Source: JARLFX01 sp036404255
Lineage (GTDB): Bacteria; Acidobacteriota; Terriglobia; Terriglobales; Acidobacteriaceae
NCBI GenBank assembly: GCA_036404255.1
Contig: DASWOP010000033.1
Span: forward strand, 1-9,503
Direction: 5' to 3'
Length of the DNA: 9,503 nucleotides
The notes beneath the pieces are model-generated. The model was given only the letters and a program-made list of their open reading frames with translations, did not search any database and was not told the DNA's origin. This document shows, piece by piece, positions 1 through 6,631 of this stretch. Made by a program: the position numbers and the translations under genes. Each line of letters begins with the position of its first letter. The first letter of the stretch is position 1.

Positions 1-874
1 TCAACCGCAAGGCAAGGCTGTGTCCTCGCAGCAGATGCAGACCGATCATCAGCGCAAACGGATGCGTGAGGTACACGCTGTAGGAGTAGCGGGTGATCAC
101 GCGGCTCGGCGCCAGCACAAGCTCTGACTTGATCTGCCGAAAGAGGGGCAATCCCAGGCCGACCACCAGGCAGAACCACCATGCTTTATGAAAGTTGCAG
201 TGGTACAGAAAGACGGCCCATGCCGCGAGCAGAAACACCGGCAGCAGATATGCGGGCAGCTTCGGTTTCCAGCGAGCGTACGCTACATACGCCATCACGC
301 CGGGCAGAAAATATCCGATGGCGACGCCAAAGTTATGCACGTCGCTGGGCACCTGACGCGCATTGATCAGCACGAATCCCCAGAGCACAAACAGGGGCCA
401 CAACGAAAAATTCTTCCGCACAAAGAAGAAGATCGCAGGCAGCAGAAGATACATTCCAACTTCGTAGGGAAGGGTCCACATGACGCCAATCGCCAACGAA
501 TCCGCCGGCTGCAGCAAAGACATCTGGATGAGGATGTCTTTCAGGCTGGGATCGGCGTACTGAAAGAACGCGTCTGCTGTGCCGATTCCTACCGGAGCGT
601 GAAACAGAACTGCGATGCCGATCATCGCAATCGCCAGGGGATAGATGCGAAACCAGCGGCGGATGTAGAAGTCCAGCGTATGCGGTCTTCTTTCCAGTGA
701 CCACATGAGCACAAGCGAGGTCAGCACAAAGAAGACCATCACACCAAGTACGCCGAGATAGGCCAATGGATATGGCCCAACCTGCACGATGCCGAAGGCG
801 AGCAGGATATGCTCCATCACCACGGTGATGACGGCGACGGAGCGCACAAAATCGAGGTTCGGCATATCCCGCAT
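1..874 (-). CDS. acyltransferase 3 family membrane protein, C-terminus cut by window edge
   Basis: An open frame of 291 codons runs off the left edge without a stop. It reads as an OafA-like acyltransferase 3 protein (PF01757), a multi-pass inner-membrane enzyme that O-acylates sugars of surface glycans or other carbohydrates. Seen: the N-terminal block PNLDFVRSVAV with the family His at residue 22 (VVMEH), the loop FYIRRWFRIYPL at 69-80 carrying the paired Arg typical of the family, MWTLPYEVGMYLL at 132-144 (the usual WxLxxE..Y block), and SYSVYLTH near 264-271. Many hydrophobic segments lie between them. Family members are usually 350-400 residues, so roughly the last 60-100 are missing. 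The ATG at 874 is preceded by AGAAGGAAG and by an in-frame TAG 12-15 bases upstream, so no longer start exists. It lies 95 bases downstream of the GH31 gene on the same strand. The acceptor substrate cannot be read from sequence. Confidence 0.9.
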   Translation of the reverse strand, partial: MRDMPNLDFVRSVAVITVVMEHILLAFGIVQVGPYPLAYLGVLGVMVFFVLTSLVLMWSLERRPHTLDFYIRRWFRIYPLAIAMIGIAVLFHAPVGIGTADAFFQYADPSLKDILIQMSLLQPADSLAIGVMWTLPYEVGMYLLLPAIFFFVRKNFSLWPLFVLWGFVLINARQVPSDVHNFGVAIGYFLPGVMAYVAYARWKPKLPAYLLPVFLLAAWAVFLYHCNFHKAWWFCLVVGLGLPLFRQIKSELVLAPSRVITRYSYSVYLTHPFALMIGLHLLRGHSLALRL

Positions 875-879
875 GGTTG

Positions 880-888
880 CTTCCTTCT
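880..888 (-). promoter_or_regulatory. ribosome binding site of the acyltransferase gene
   Basis: The minus strand reads AGAAGGAAG, ending five bases before the ATG at 874. The second in-frame ATG (865) lies too far from it, so this site supports the first one. Confidence 0.6.
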
Positions 889-969
889 ACCAGACACGGT
901 TCGCCAGCGACCGCACAGGATACTCAATGATAAGTTGCCAGCCGCGAGAGACTGGACAAGCACGCTCCG

Positions 970-3453
970 CTACCGCCACTCCACCAGGCTCGTCCCCGTA
1001 TGACTGAACTCTACGAACGGGCCGTCGGCGCCGCTCTGCAATTCCACTCCTGCGCCATCGACTGTAACACTGCGCAGCTTGCCGAAGCGCCAGCGCAACG
1101 TTACTCGCGCAGGTGACGGCGATTTCTCGCCATCCACGATCGTGAGTGTGCTCGCGGAACGCGTCAGCGTACGTCCTTCAAAGTCCGTCTGTGAATTCGA
1201 CTCATCGCCGCTGAAGCCGGTAATCACCTCATACACGCGGCGATCGTCCATGCTCTTCACGTCGTTGTTGCCGCTCTCGGACACAGGCACCAGCGTCATC
1301 ACGTCTTCAGGAATCTTCGCGATCACAGCGCCTGCCCGCGCGTACACGGGAATCGCACTGAGCGGCACTTCCACATTCAGCGTCTTCTCGCCGCTGGCCT
1401 GCATGCCGGTCCAGTAGTTCACCCAGTCACCCTTGGGCAGATACACAGTGCGCGCCAGCCCAGCATCGATCACCGGCGCCACCAGAAAATCAGGGCCAAA
1501 GAGATACTCGTCCTTCGCTTCGCGCGCGCGCTGATCGTTCTGATAGTTCAACACCAGTGCACGCATGAGCGGCATACCGTTGCGCGCAGCCTCCTGCGCT
1601 GCGGCGTAGCGATAGGGGAAAAGGCTCATGTGCAGCACGGCAAATTTCCTGAAGTTCGCCAGCGCCTGATCGCCGTAGTCCCACGCGCCCATGTTGGAGG
1701 TCGAGATCACTTCCATCGCGGGCGAAAACGCGGAGTACTCCGTCCAGCGCATGAAGACCTGCGCCTCATCCGGCGCATGACCATGCTTCAGATAGCCGCC
1801 AGTGTCTGACGCCCACAGCGCCATGCCGCTCAGGCCCGCGCCCAGACCGGCCGTGACGACCGTGGGCAGACCGTTCTCAGGCGAGAAGCTGGCCTCGTTG
1901 TCTCCGCCCCACAGGATCGCCTGATTCATGTTGCCCACCGTGGCGCTGCGCTGAAAGAGCACGCCGTTACCCTTCAGGTCTTTCTGGATCACGTCTTCGA
2001 CCGCTTTGTTGTAGAGCACGGCGTACTTGTTGCGCATCAGCCGCTGGTCGGTCTTGTCGTAGAAGCGCACGTCGCCCTGGAAGTTTCCTTCCGCGTCGTC
2101 GTCTTTGAATCCATCCGCGCCCATGCGGACGACCTGCCGCAACTGATCCTGCCACCACGCCTTCGCCTCTGGATTGGTGAAGTCAATCAGCGAGCCCATG
2201 CCCTTCCACCAGCGGCCAACGTAAGGCGAACCATCCGCCATCTTCACAAAGTAGCCGTGCTGCGCCGCCTCGGTGTAATTGTCTGCGAGGTCGTTCGGGA
2301 TCTTGTCTGCGAATCCTGCCTCGCGGGGCACATCGGTCTTCGAGTTGATCCACGAAGTATGCCACAGCACCAGCTTGAAGCCAGCGCCGTGGATGTGGCT
2401 GATCATGCCGGGCGCATCGTTGAACTGCTTCGGATTGAACTGGTAGGTGTTGTAGTTCGTCGCCCACGGACTATCGATCAGGATCACGCTGGCGGGCAGG
2501 CCAAGGGCGCGCGTGCGGTCCACATCCTCCTGCACCTGCGCGTCGTTCTTATGGAAGTCGCGGCTCACCCACGGCGCCAGCGCCCAGTACGGCGGCAACT
2601 GCTGCCGCCCGGCGAGCGCAGTGAAGTGATCGAGGATCGCGGGGAATCCCGGCCCGGCGAAGACCACGATCCGCAGACGGCTCGCGGGCCAGCGCACCAT
2701 CACCTCGTCGTGATCAGTCACGTTCAGGTCAAAGGTAGCCTCGGCGGTGGTATCGACCCATATGCCGTAGCCCTTCAGGCTCATGTAAAACGGCACGGGC
2801 TTGTAGGTGCTTGTGCCCTTGGAGCCGCCGTTGTCTTGCGAGAGGTTACGGATGATCTCGTGCGAATGGTTCAGCGCGTTGAAGCGCTCGCCCAGGCCGT
2901 AGTAGCAGCCGGTATCGTCGTGGATGCGGAAGCCCCAGTCGCCCACGTGATACGCCAGACTGGTGATCTCATACACGCCCGGCGCAAGCTGCTTCAGGTG
3001 CAGCTTGGTGGTGGCCACGGGCACATCTTCAAACGCGAACTCGTGTAGCGCTACATCGATGGCCGCGCCGTCCGCGGCTGTCATGTTCAGCGTCACCGTG
3101 TTCACGCTGGTACGCGCAAAGTTGTCGATGGCGGCTTCGCCTGCGTTGCGCGGAAACGATGCTGCACGTGGCGCTACTGCATCTGACGCGGGGATAGCGG
3201 GAGGGGGCGCTGGGGCAGCAGCAGGAGCCGTGGCATCGCTCGGTGTGGCTGCCGGGGGAATCGTATCCGGCGGCGTGGCGGGGCCATCCGGCACGGCTGC
3301 GGGCGGCGTAACCTGCTGCGGCGCGGCGGCTGTCGGCTTCGCATCATTCTGCGTTGGGCGTAGTTCGTCCGGATTCGCTACGCCTGTCGTCTGTGCCCAT
3401 CCGCTCACCGCAACAGACACTGCAACCAATGCAACCAGCTTCCAACGTGCCAT
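970..3453 (-). CDS. exported glycoside hydrolase family 31 (alpha-glucosidase/alpha-xylosidase type)
   Basis: This 827-residue protein is a GH31 retaining alpha-glycosidase. Residues 1-21 form a signal peptide (MARWK, a hydrophobic core, then a cleavage region near GWAQ). Residues about 28-100 are an Ala/Pro/Thr-rich low-complexity spacer. A GH31 N-terminal beta-domain follows (YYGLGERF at 184-191), then the (beta/alpha)8 barrel from about 287 (YWALAPWVSRDF). The nucleophile is probably Asp452 in DGFKDDDAEGN (447-457), by analogy with the K-x-D of YicI-type enzymes. The acid/base is probably Asp518 in WGGDNEAS (515-522), with the substrate-contacting RS pair at 502-503. C-terminal beta-sandwich domains run from about 650. 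The longer frame starts at 3537, but the ATG at 3453 has an AGGTGG site and begins directly at the signal peptide, so I chose it. Exact substrate (alpha-glucan, alpha-xyloside or other) is not determinable here. Confidence 0.93.
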   Translation of the reverse strand: MARWKLVALVAVSVAVSGWAQTTGVANPDELRPTQNDAKPTAAAPQQVTPPAAVPDGPATPPDTIPPAATPSDATAPAAAPAPPPAIPASDAVAPRAASFPRNAGEAAIDNFARTSVNTVTLNMTAADGAAIDVALHEFAFEDVPVATTKLHLKQLAPGVYEITSLAYHVGDWGFRIHDDTGCYYGLGERFNALNHSHEIIRNLSQDNGGSKGTSTYKPVPFYMSLKGYGIWVDTTAEATFDLNVTDHDEVMVRWPASRLRIVVFAGPGFPAILDHFTALAGRQQLPPYWALAPWVSRDFHKNDAQVQEDVDRTRALGLPASVILIDSPWATNYNTYQFNPKQFNDAPGMISHIHGAGFKLVLWHTSWINSKTDVPREAGFADKIPNDLADNYTEAAQHGYFVKMADGSPYVGRWWKGMGSLIDFTNPEAKAWWQDQLRQVVRMGADGFKDDDAEGNFQGDVRFYDKTDQRLMRNKYAVLYNKAVEDVIQKDLKGNGVLFQRSATVGNMNQAILWGGDNEASFSPENGLPTVVTAGLGAGLSGMALWASDTGGYLKHGHAPDEAQVFMRWTEYSAFSPAMEVISTSNMGAWDYGDQALANFRKFAVLHMSLFPYRYAAAQEAARNGMPLMRALVLNYQNDQRAREAKDEYLFGPDFLVAPVIDAGLARTVYLPKGDWVNYWTGMQASGEKTLNVEVPLSAIPVYARAGAVIAKIPEDVMTLVPVSESGNNDVKSMDDRRVYEVITGFSGDESNSQTDFEGRTLTRSASTLTIVDGEKSPSPARVTLRWRFGKLRSVTVDGAGVELQSGADGPFVEFSHTGTSLVEWR

Positions 3454-3457
3454 CTCA

Positions 3458-3463
3458 CCACCT
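3458..3463 (-). promoter_or_regulatory. ribosome binding site deciding the GH31 start
   Basis: The minus strand reads AGGTGG, then TGAG, then the ATG at 3453. The next longer starts (ATG at 3489 and 3504, within the upstream palindrome/-10 zone) have no comparable site. Confidence 0.6.
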
Positions 3464-3474
3464 AATGAAAACGA

Positions 3475-3500
3475 CCTGCACTGAAACATCTCAATGCAGG
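3475..3500. promoter_or_regulatory. palindrome, candidate operator or 5'-UTR hairpin of the GH31 gene
   Basis: The two arms are 3475-3484 (CCTGCACTGA) and 3491-3500 (TCAATGCAGG), with six bases between. They pair over ten positions; nine are Watson-Crick and one is a G.U wobble in the minus-strand transcript. The outer six (CCTGCA/TGCAGG) are a perfect DNA inverted repeat. The element sits 22 bases upstream of the GH31 ATG and directly downstream of a -10-like TAGAAT (3503-3508), so it would overlap the likely transcription start. That placement suits a repressor operator; an RNA hairpin near the ribosome site is the alternative. No regulator gene is nearby. Confidence 0.4.
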
Positions 3501-3502
3501 CC

Positions 3503-3508
3503 ATTCTA
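3503..3508 (-). promoter_or_regulatory. possible -10 box for the GH31 gene
   Basis: The minus strand reads TAGAAT, five of six matches to the sigma-70 -10 consensus. The best -35-like partner, GTGACG, sits about 20 bases upstream, which is wider than ideal, so this is a weak call supported mainly by its position next to the palindrome. Confidence 0.25.
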
Positions 3509-3540
3509 TCTATCTCCAGTAATCTCCGCGTCACCACACT

Positions 3541-3723
3541 CTGGGTGCCCCATCCTCACGACAGCTTTATCGTCGTTAGGGTGGGAATCGTCGCAAAGCG
3601 ACGACGCGCGACGCGCAAGAACCACCACCAATGCCGGGCTTCAGTCTCTGCGACCAACGGGAGCCGTTTCTGCGCGCGACGCGCGCCCTTCGCCGGGAGC
3701 CTGCCCTCGAGCGCAGCGAAGGG
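3541..3723. repeat. hairpin-rich intergenic element (possible dispersed repeat)
   Basis: The spacer between the 305-residue gene and the GH31 gene holds several inverted repeats. Arms 3549-3562 and 3572-3585 pair over 14 positions with one mismatch and one G.T, loop 9. Arms 3588-3594 and 3598-3604 (TCGTCGC/GCGACGA) pair perfectly with loop AAA. Arms 3686-3693 and 3716-3723 (CCCTTCGC/GCGAAGGG) pair perfectly with a 22-base loop. An 11-base direct repeat GCGCGACGCGC occurs at 3606-3616 and 3674-3684. Similar GGGTGCCCCAT-type intergenic motifs are, to my recollection, frequent in Terriglobia genomes, so this may be one copy of a genome-wide repeat; no second copy is in the window. It may also end transcription of the upstream gene, though it lacks a U-tract. 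Confidence 0.5.
3686..3723 (-). terminator. stem-loop just after the stop of the 305-residue gene
   Basis: On the minus strand this perfect 8-base GC-rich stem begins nine bases after the TAA/TAG-side end of the gene at 3732. It has no T-run after it, so intrinsic termination is unproven; it could instead stabilise the 3' end of the message. Confidence 0.25.
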
Positions 3724-3731
3724 TGCAGCAC

Positions 3732-4649
3732 TTACATGTTGGTGTGGCCCTGGCGCATGTCCTCATTGAACTTTGGCCGGGTAAACTCCACCGCCGCTTC
3801 CAGTGCTGCCTCATATTGCGGACGCTGCTCCATCAGCTTTGCCGTAGGCGTAGCATACTCGCCCTGCACATTGATCACGCCCTCCGCCGCTAGCGCCTCT
3901 GCCGTCTTCTGTAGCTCCGCGACCGTCGTATTCAGATACTGTGCATCGCGATTATCGGCGATCCACAGCGGCTTGCTCTCGCCCAGCACACCGGAGAGCC
4001 AGAAGACCCGTGCGGCCACATACTGCTTGCGTTGCGCCTCATCCGTATCGTTGAAGACGAAACGGTGGTGCCTGGTGCTGTAGTAGCGCGTGGTCACGGC
4101 GACGGTCTGGCGGTTGCCGCTCTTCACCAGCTCCAGTTGGCCCTGGTCCAGCACCTTGCGCACCGCGTTGTAGATGAAGCCCTCTGCATACGGCTGCTGC
4201 AGCGCCGGCAGAATCTCCATGAAGGTGAGCGTGATGCTGGCGGCGATCTTCGCGTTCAGCGGCGAATCGTGCCCGTCTTCCAGCTTGATCTCACCATGCA
4301 CCAGGCTGGTGTCTGCGCCGGAGGTGGACTTGTGGAACGGCCACGAAAACCGGCCGAAGCGCAGCGGCACGCCGTGCAGCGTGAGGTAGACATCGGGCGC
4401 GGGATTCTTCAGCCGCTTCGCTGCCGCGGCCATGTACTCTGCCACGCCGGGGCTGCGCTCTGCGCTCTGAAAATCAAAATCGTCGCTCAACTCGAGCGTG
4501 GTCACGTGGTCGCCCAGCGCCAGCGTGAACTTCGTAGTCGGCGCGCCGTTGAAGTCCGCTCCCGCCGCCTTGCTGCTCACGGTCAATCCTGCTGCCTGTG
4601 CTGCTTCTTCTACCTGCTGCGCCAATGTCTGTGCCTGGGTGCTCATCAT
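3732..4649 (-). CDS. uncharacterised cytoplasmic protein, 305 residues
   Basis: I do not recognise this family. It has no signal peptide or membrane segment. The N-terminal 25 residues are Ala/Gln-rich and likely helical (TQAQTLAQQVEEAAQAA). The middle mixes beta-rich stretches (KFTLALGDHVTTLELSDDF; VYLTLHGVPLRFGRFSWPF) with helices. A region near residues 190-210 is rich in aromatic and basic residues (TRYYSTRHHRFVF). The C-terminal third contains FWLSGVLGESKPLW and two helices, and the protein ends in a Glu/Lys-rich tail. GC content and codon use match murQ and ruvB, so it looks native and intact. A longer frame begins with TTG at 4667, but the ATG at 4649 has GGAG (4656-4659) six bases upstream; the adjacent ATG at 4646 is equally possible. 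It is divergent from the AT-rich pair and upstream of GH31 by about 280 bases, so co-transcription with GH31 is doubtful. Confidence 0.8.
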   Translation of the reverse strand: MMSTQAQTLAQQVEEAAQAAGLTVSSKAAGADFNGAPTTKFTLALGDHVTTLELSDDFDFQSAERSPGVAEYMAAAAKRLKNPAPDVYLTLHGVPLRFGRFSWPFHKSTSGADTSLVHGEIKLEDGHDSPLNAKIAASITLTFMEILPALQQPYAEGFIYNAVRKVLDQGQLELVKSGNRQTVAVTTRYYSTRHHRFVFNDTDEAQRKQYVAARVFWLSGVLGESKPLWIADNRDAQYLNTTVAELQKTAEALAAEGVINVQGEYATPTAKLMEQRPQYEAALEAAVEFTRPKFNEDMRQGHTNM

Positions 4650-4655
4650 TCGTGT

Positions 4656-4659
4656 CTCC
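4656..4659 (-). promoter_or_regulatory. ribosome binding site deciding the start of the 305-residue protein
   Basis: The minus strand reads GGAG six bases before the ATG at 4649. It lies inside the short TTG-initiated extension, which itself has no visible ribosome site, and so favours the shorter protein. Confidence 0.5.
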
Positions 4660-4724
4660 GCCGTCAAAGTGATTACTCTTCATTTTACAATCCCATGATG
4701 CATTATTTCTGCTAGCCTTCATCC

Positions 4725-4730
4725 GGAGGT
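4725..4730 (+). promoter_or_regulatory. strong ribosome binding site of the first AT-rich gene
   Basis: GGAGGT lies four bases before the ATG at 4735. This near-perfect Shine-Dalgarno is the best evidence that the small frame downstream is translated. Confidence 0.7.
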
Positions 4731-4734
4731 AATT

Positions 4735-5103
4735 ATGCCCAACAAAGATGATTACAGGAAGGTTGCTCGTAAAATAAAGAAGGAATTGGATGTAGATAAA
4801 CTTGCATTCAAAACTTATCAACAAGATAAATTTACGACTGAATTGAAGGCAATTTCTGGCTCTGGAGCCCAGACTAAAGGGACTGACACCCTTGAACAAT
4901 TGGAATCTGCGTTCATTCAGGAAGGCCTCATCACCTATCCGTCGCTCAACAATACAGAAGAAGATGGTTTTACACGCGTCTACCGTAGTGGAAGCAGAAT
5001 TGCTGGAATACTCAATGCTATAAGGTTTCCCGGCGGGGGCAGTGACGAAGAGCTTTCAGCCCTTTTAGGTAAGCTGAAAAGCAATACTTATCAACAAGAA
5101 TAG
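4735..5103 (+). CDS. small uncharacterised protein, 122 residues, AT-rich gene
   Basis: I do not recognise this protein. It is hydrophilic, with no signal peptide or membrane segment. The N-terminal 35 residues are Lys/Asp-rich and basic (DDYRKVARKIKKELD), followed by a Gly/Ser/Thr turn region (ISGSGAQTKGTD, about 40-51). A helical segment contains LEQLESAFIQEGLI (53-66), then come a stretch with VYRSGSRIAG near 82-91, a glycine run FPGGGSDEE near 98-106, and a short C-terminal helix. The perfect ribosome site and clean frame argue it is real. Base composition is visibly more AT-rich than murQ or ruvB, with many AAA, AAT and TTA-type codons. It is followed 36 bases later by a second AT-rich gene on the same strand, so the two probably form an operon. 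Function unknown; recent transfer is a plausible but unproven origin. Confidence 0.75.
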   Translation: MPNKDDYRKVARKIKKELDVDKLAFKTYQQDKFTTELKAISGSGAQTKGTDTLEQLESAFIQEGLITYPSLNNTEEDGFTRVYRSGSRIAGILNAIRFPGGGSDEELSALLGKLKSNTYQQE

Positions 5104-5129
5104 TGGAGGTCAAGACTCATAATTTTATT

Positions 5130-5136
5130 GGGAGAG
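5130..5136 (+). promoter_or_regulatory. ribosome binding site deciding the start of the membrane-anchored protein
   Basis: GGGAGAG lies three bases before the ATG at 5140. The same frame can be opened at TTG 5128, but the ribosome site would then overlap that start, so ATG 5140 is preferred. Confidence 0.65.
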
Positions 5137-5139
5137 ACC

Positions 5140-5601
5140 ATGAAAGTTCGCGATGTAGTCCTAGTTTCGGTCGTAACCACTACGGCAATCCTTGGCATTC
5201 AGCACGTACAGGCGTGGTATGAAGCGCATCATCTGTCCTCAGGGCACCTTGAAAAAGCGAAGATTGCTTTGGTTGAGATGGACGCGATCGCTGATGCACC
5301 TGAAGTTTTAAGCGATAGAAATAGTGCAAGAGCAGAAAACGCAGTGCAAGCTTTGAAAGCTATGCCAAATAACACTGATATGGATAGAAAATTAGAATGG
5401 GCGGCAGAGAGCTATTTGGAGAATGAGCAATCCGTTCAGTCCACCAAAAAGGTATTGATAAGTATGGAAGAAGGAAGGACGGCTGGGATTAGAGTTGATA
5501 CAACCGCGCAGTTTGACATGCAGCAGAACCTGAATGCTCAGCAACAGCTTATGCGAAGTGCAAGAAAAGATCTCGCTGATTATATTGCCGCTCACGAATG
5601 A
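5140..5601 (+). CDS. uncharacterised membrane-anchored helical protein, 153 residues
   Basis: I do not recognise this family. The N-terminus (MKVRD, then VVLVSVVTTTAILGI) is one hydrophobic segment at about residues 6-22 with a positive start, acting as a signal anchor or an uncleaved signal. The remaining 130 residues are soluble and largely helical, rich in Ala, Glu, Gln and Asp, with heptad-like stretches (KAKIALVEMDAIADA; QNLNAQQQLMRSARKDLADYI) that suggest a periplasmic coiled-coil or helical bundle. There are no cysteines and no catalytic motif that I can see. Like its upstream neighbour it is AT-richer than the flanking housekeeping genes. The start at ATG 5140 is fixed by GGGAGAG. The 114 bases before murQ make co-transcription with murQ possible but not shown. 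Confidence 0.75.
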   Translation: MKVRDVVLVSVVTTTAILGIQHVQAWYEAHHLSSGHLEKAKIALVEMDAIADAPEVLSDRNSARAENAVQALKAMPNNTDMDRKLEWAAESYLENEQSVQSTKKVLISMEEGRTAGIRVDTTAQFDMQQNLNAQQQLMRSARKDLADYIAAHE

Positions 5602-5715
5602 ATGGTACCTATGACTCATATCTGAAGTCGAGATTGATGGTAGGTAAAATGTGGAATCAGATAAGATAAACAGAGTTGGTGGTACCCTGCTGTCCGCGCA
5701 GATTATCATCACTCT

Positions 5716-6612
5716 ATGGAGAATCTCTCCCAGCTCGCCACCGAAGCCCAAAATCCTGCCACCACGCAGATCGACTCCCTCTCTACCCGCGAGATGCTCG
5801 AAGTCATCTCCGCCGAAGACGCGAAGATCGCCACCGCAGTTCACGCGGAGCTGCCGCAGATCGCCCGCGCCGTTGACGAGATCACCGCGCGCTTCGCCCG
5901 TGGCGGACGCCTCTTCTACATCGGCGCCGGAACCTCCGGCCGCCTGGGCGTGCTGGACGCATCCGAGTGCCCGCCCACCTTCTCCGTTCCGCCGACGCTG
6001 GTGCAGGGCATCATCGCCGGGGGCGACAGCGCGCTGCGCACATCGTCAGAAAAATCGGAAGACTCGCCGGAAGAGGGCGCGCGCGACCTCGCCGCCCGCA
6101 ATCTGGCTGCCAGCGACATCGTCTGCGGCATCGCCGCCTCTGGCAGAACACCCTACGTACTCGGCGCGATCGCGTATGCGAAGAAGCTGGGGGCCTTCAC
6201 CATTGGACTAAGCTGCGTGCCCGGCTCGCCGCTCTCCGCAGCCGCCGAACTGGCCATCACACCCGCCACCGGCGCGGAGGTGGTAACCGGCTCCACGCGG
6301 ATGAAGGCGGGCACCGCGACCAAGCTGGTGCTGAATATGCTCACCACGGGGACCATGATCCGCAGCGGCTACGTCTACGGCAACCTGATGGTCAACGTGC
6401 AGGCCACGAATGAAAAACTGGTGAACCGCGCCGAGCGCATCATCGCCGCTGCCACCGGCTGCACACCGCAGCGCGCCGCCGAACTGCTGCGCGAGGGCGG
6501 CTCGGTAAAGACCGCCATCGTGATGCAAAAGCTTCAGCTCAACCGTGGAGAAGCCGAGCAGCGGCTGGCCGCGCACACCGGGCATCTACGCAATACGCTG
6601 GCCTCAGAATAG
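5716..6612 (+). CDS. murQ: N-acetylmuramic acid 6-phosphate etherase
   Basis: MurQ cleaves the D-lactyl ether of N-acetylmuramate 6-phosphate to give N-acetylglucosamine 6-phosphate and D-lactate, a cytoplasmic step of peptidoglycan and anhydro-muropeptide recycling. At 298 residues it is full length. Seen: the N-terminal block IDSLSTREMLEVI, the SIS-domain sugar-phosphate loop LFYIGAGTSGRLGVLDASECPPT (66-88, split here as IGAGTSGRLG and DASECPPT), IAASGRTPYVLG (139-150), GAEVVTGSTRMKAGTA (186-201), and NLMVNVQATNEKL (223-235). The two glutamates aligned with the catalytic pair of E. coli MurQ are Glu84 and Glu112. Around Glu112 the usual VEGAED is changed to SSEKSED, but the Glu is kept. The start ATG at 5716 has no clear Shine-Dalgarno, so initiation may be leaderless or weak. 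It is convergent with the DUF1648 gene, 19 bases away, and no MurNAc transporter, anmK or regulator is adjacent. Confidence 0.97.
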   Translation: MENLSQLATEAQNPATTQIDSLSTREMLEVISAEDAKIATAVHAELPQIARAVDEITARFARGGRLFYIGAGTSGRLGVLDASECPPTFSVPPTLVQGIIAGGDSALRTSSEKSEDSPEEGARDLAARNLAASDIVCGIAASGRTPYVLGAIAYAKKLGAFTIGLSCVPGSPLSAAAELAITPATGAEVVTGSTRMKAGTATKLVLNMLTTGTMIRSGYVYGNLMVNVQATNEKLVNRAERIIAAATGCTPQRAAELLREGGSVKTAIVMQKLQLNRGEAEQRLAAHTGHLRNTLASE

Positions 6613-6631
6613 CCGCAGCCCCTACAGATGC

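Noticed and set aside
188..704. Open frames on both strands in the first 700 bases
   Set aside because: They are out-of-frame shadows of the edge-cut acyltransferase, which carries the family motifs in its own frame.
2257..3048. Plus-strand open frame of 263 codons
   Set aside because: It is antisense to the GH31 gene, Arg/Val/His-rich with no recognisable motif; long antisense frames are common in GC-rich genes.
4668..4734. Promoter-like boxes (TTTACA on plus, TAAAAT on minus) in the divergent spacer
   Set aside because: Neither has a partner box at acceptable spacing, so I did not call promoters, although one for each direction must lie near here.
5604..5686. Two GGTACC hexamers flanking the spacer before murQ
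   Set aside because: Each is a six-base palindrome that is expected by chance; no longer flanking repeat extends from them.
5651..6211. Plus-strand frame of 186 codons overlapping murQ
   Set aside because: It is a Ser/Pro/Arg-rich frame shift of murQ without a ribosome site.
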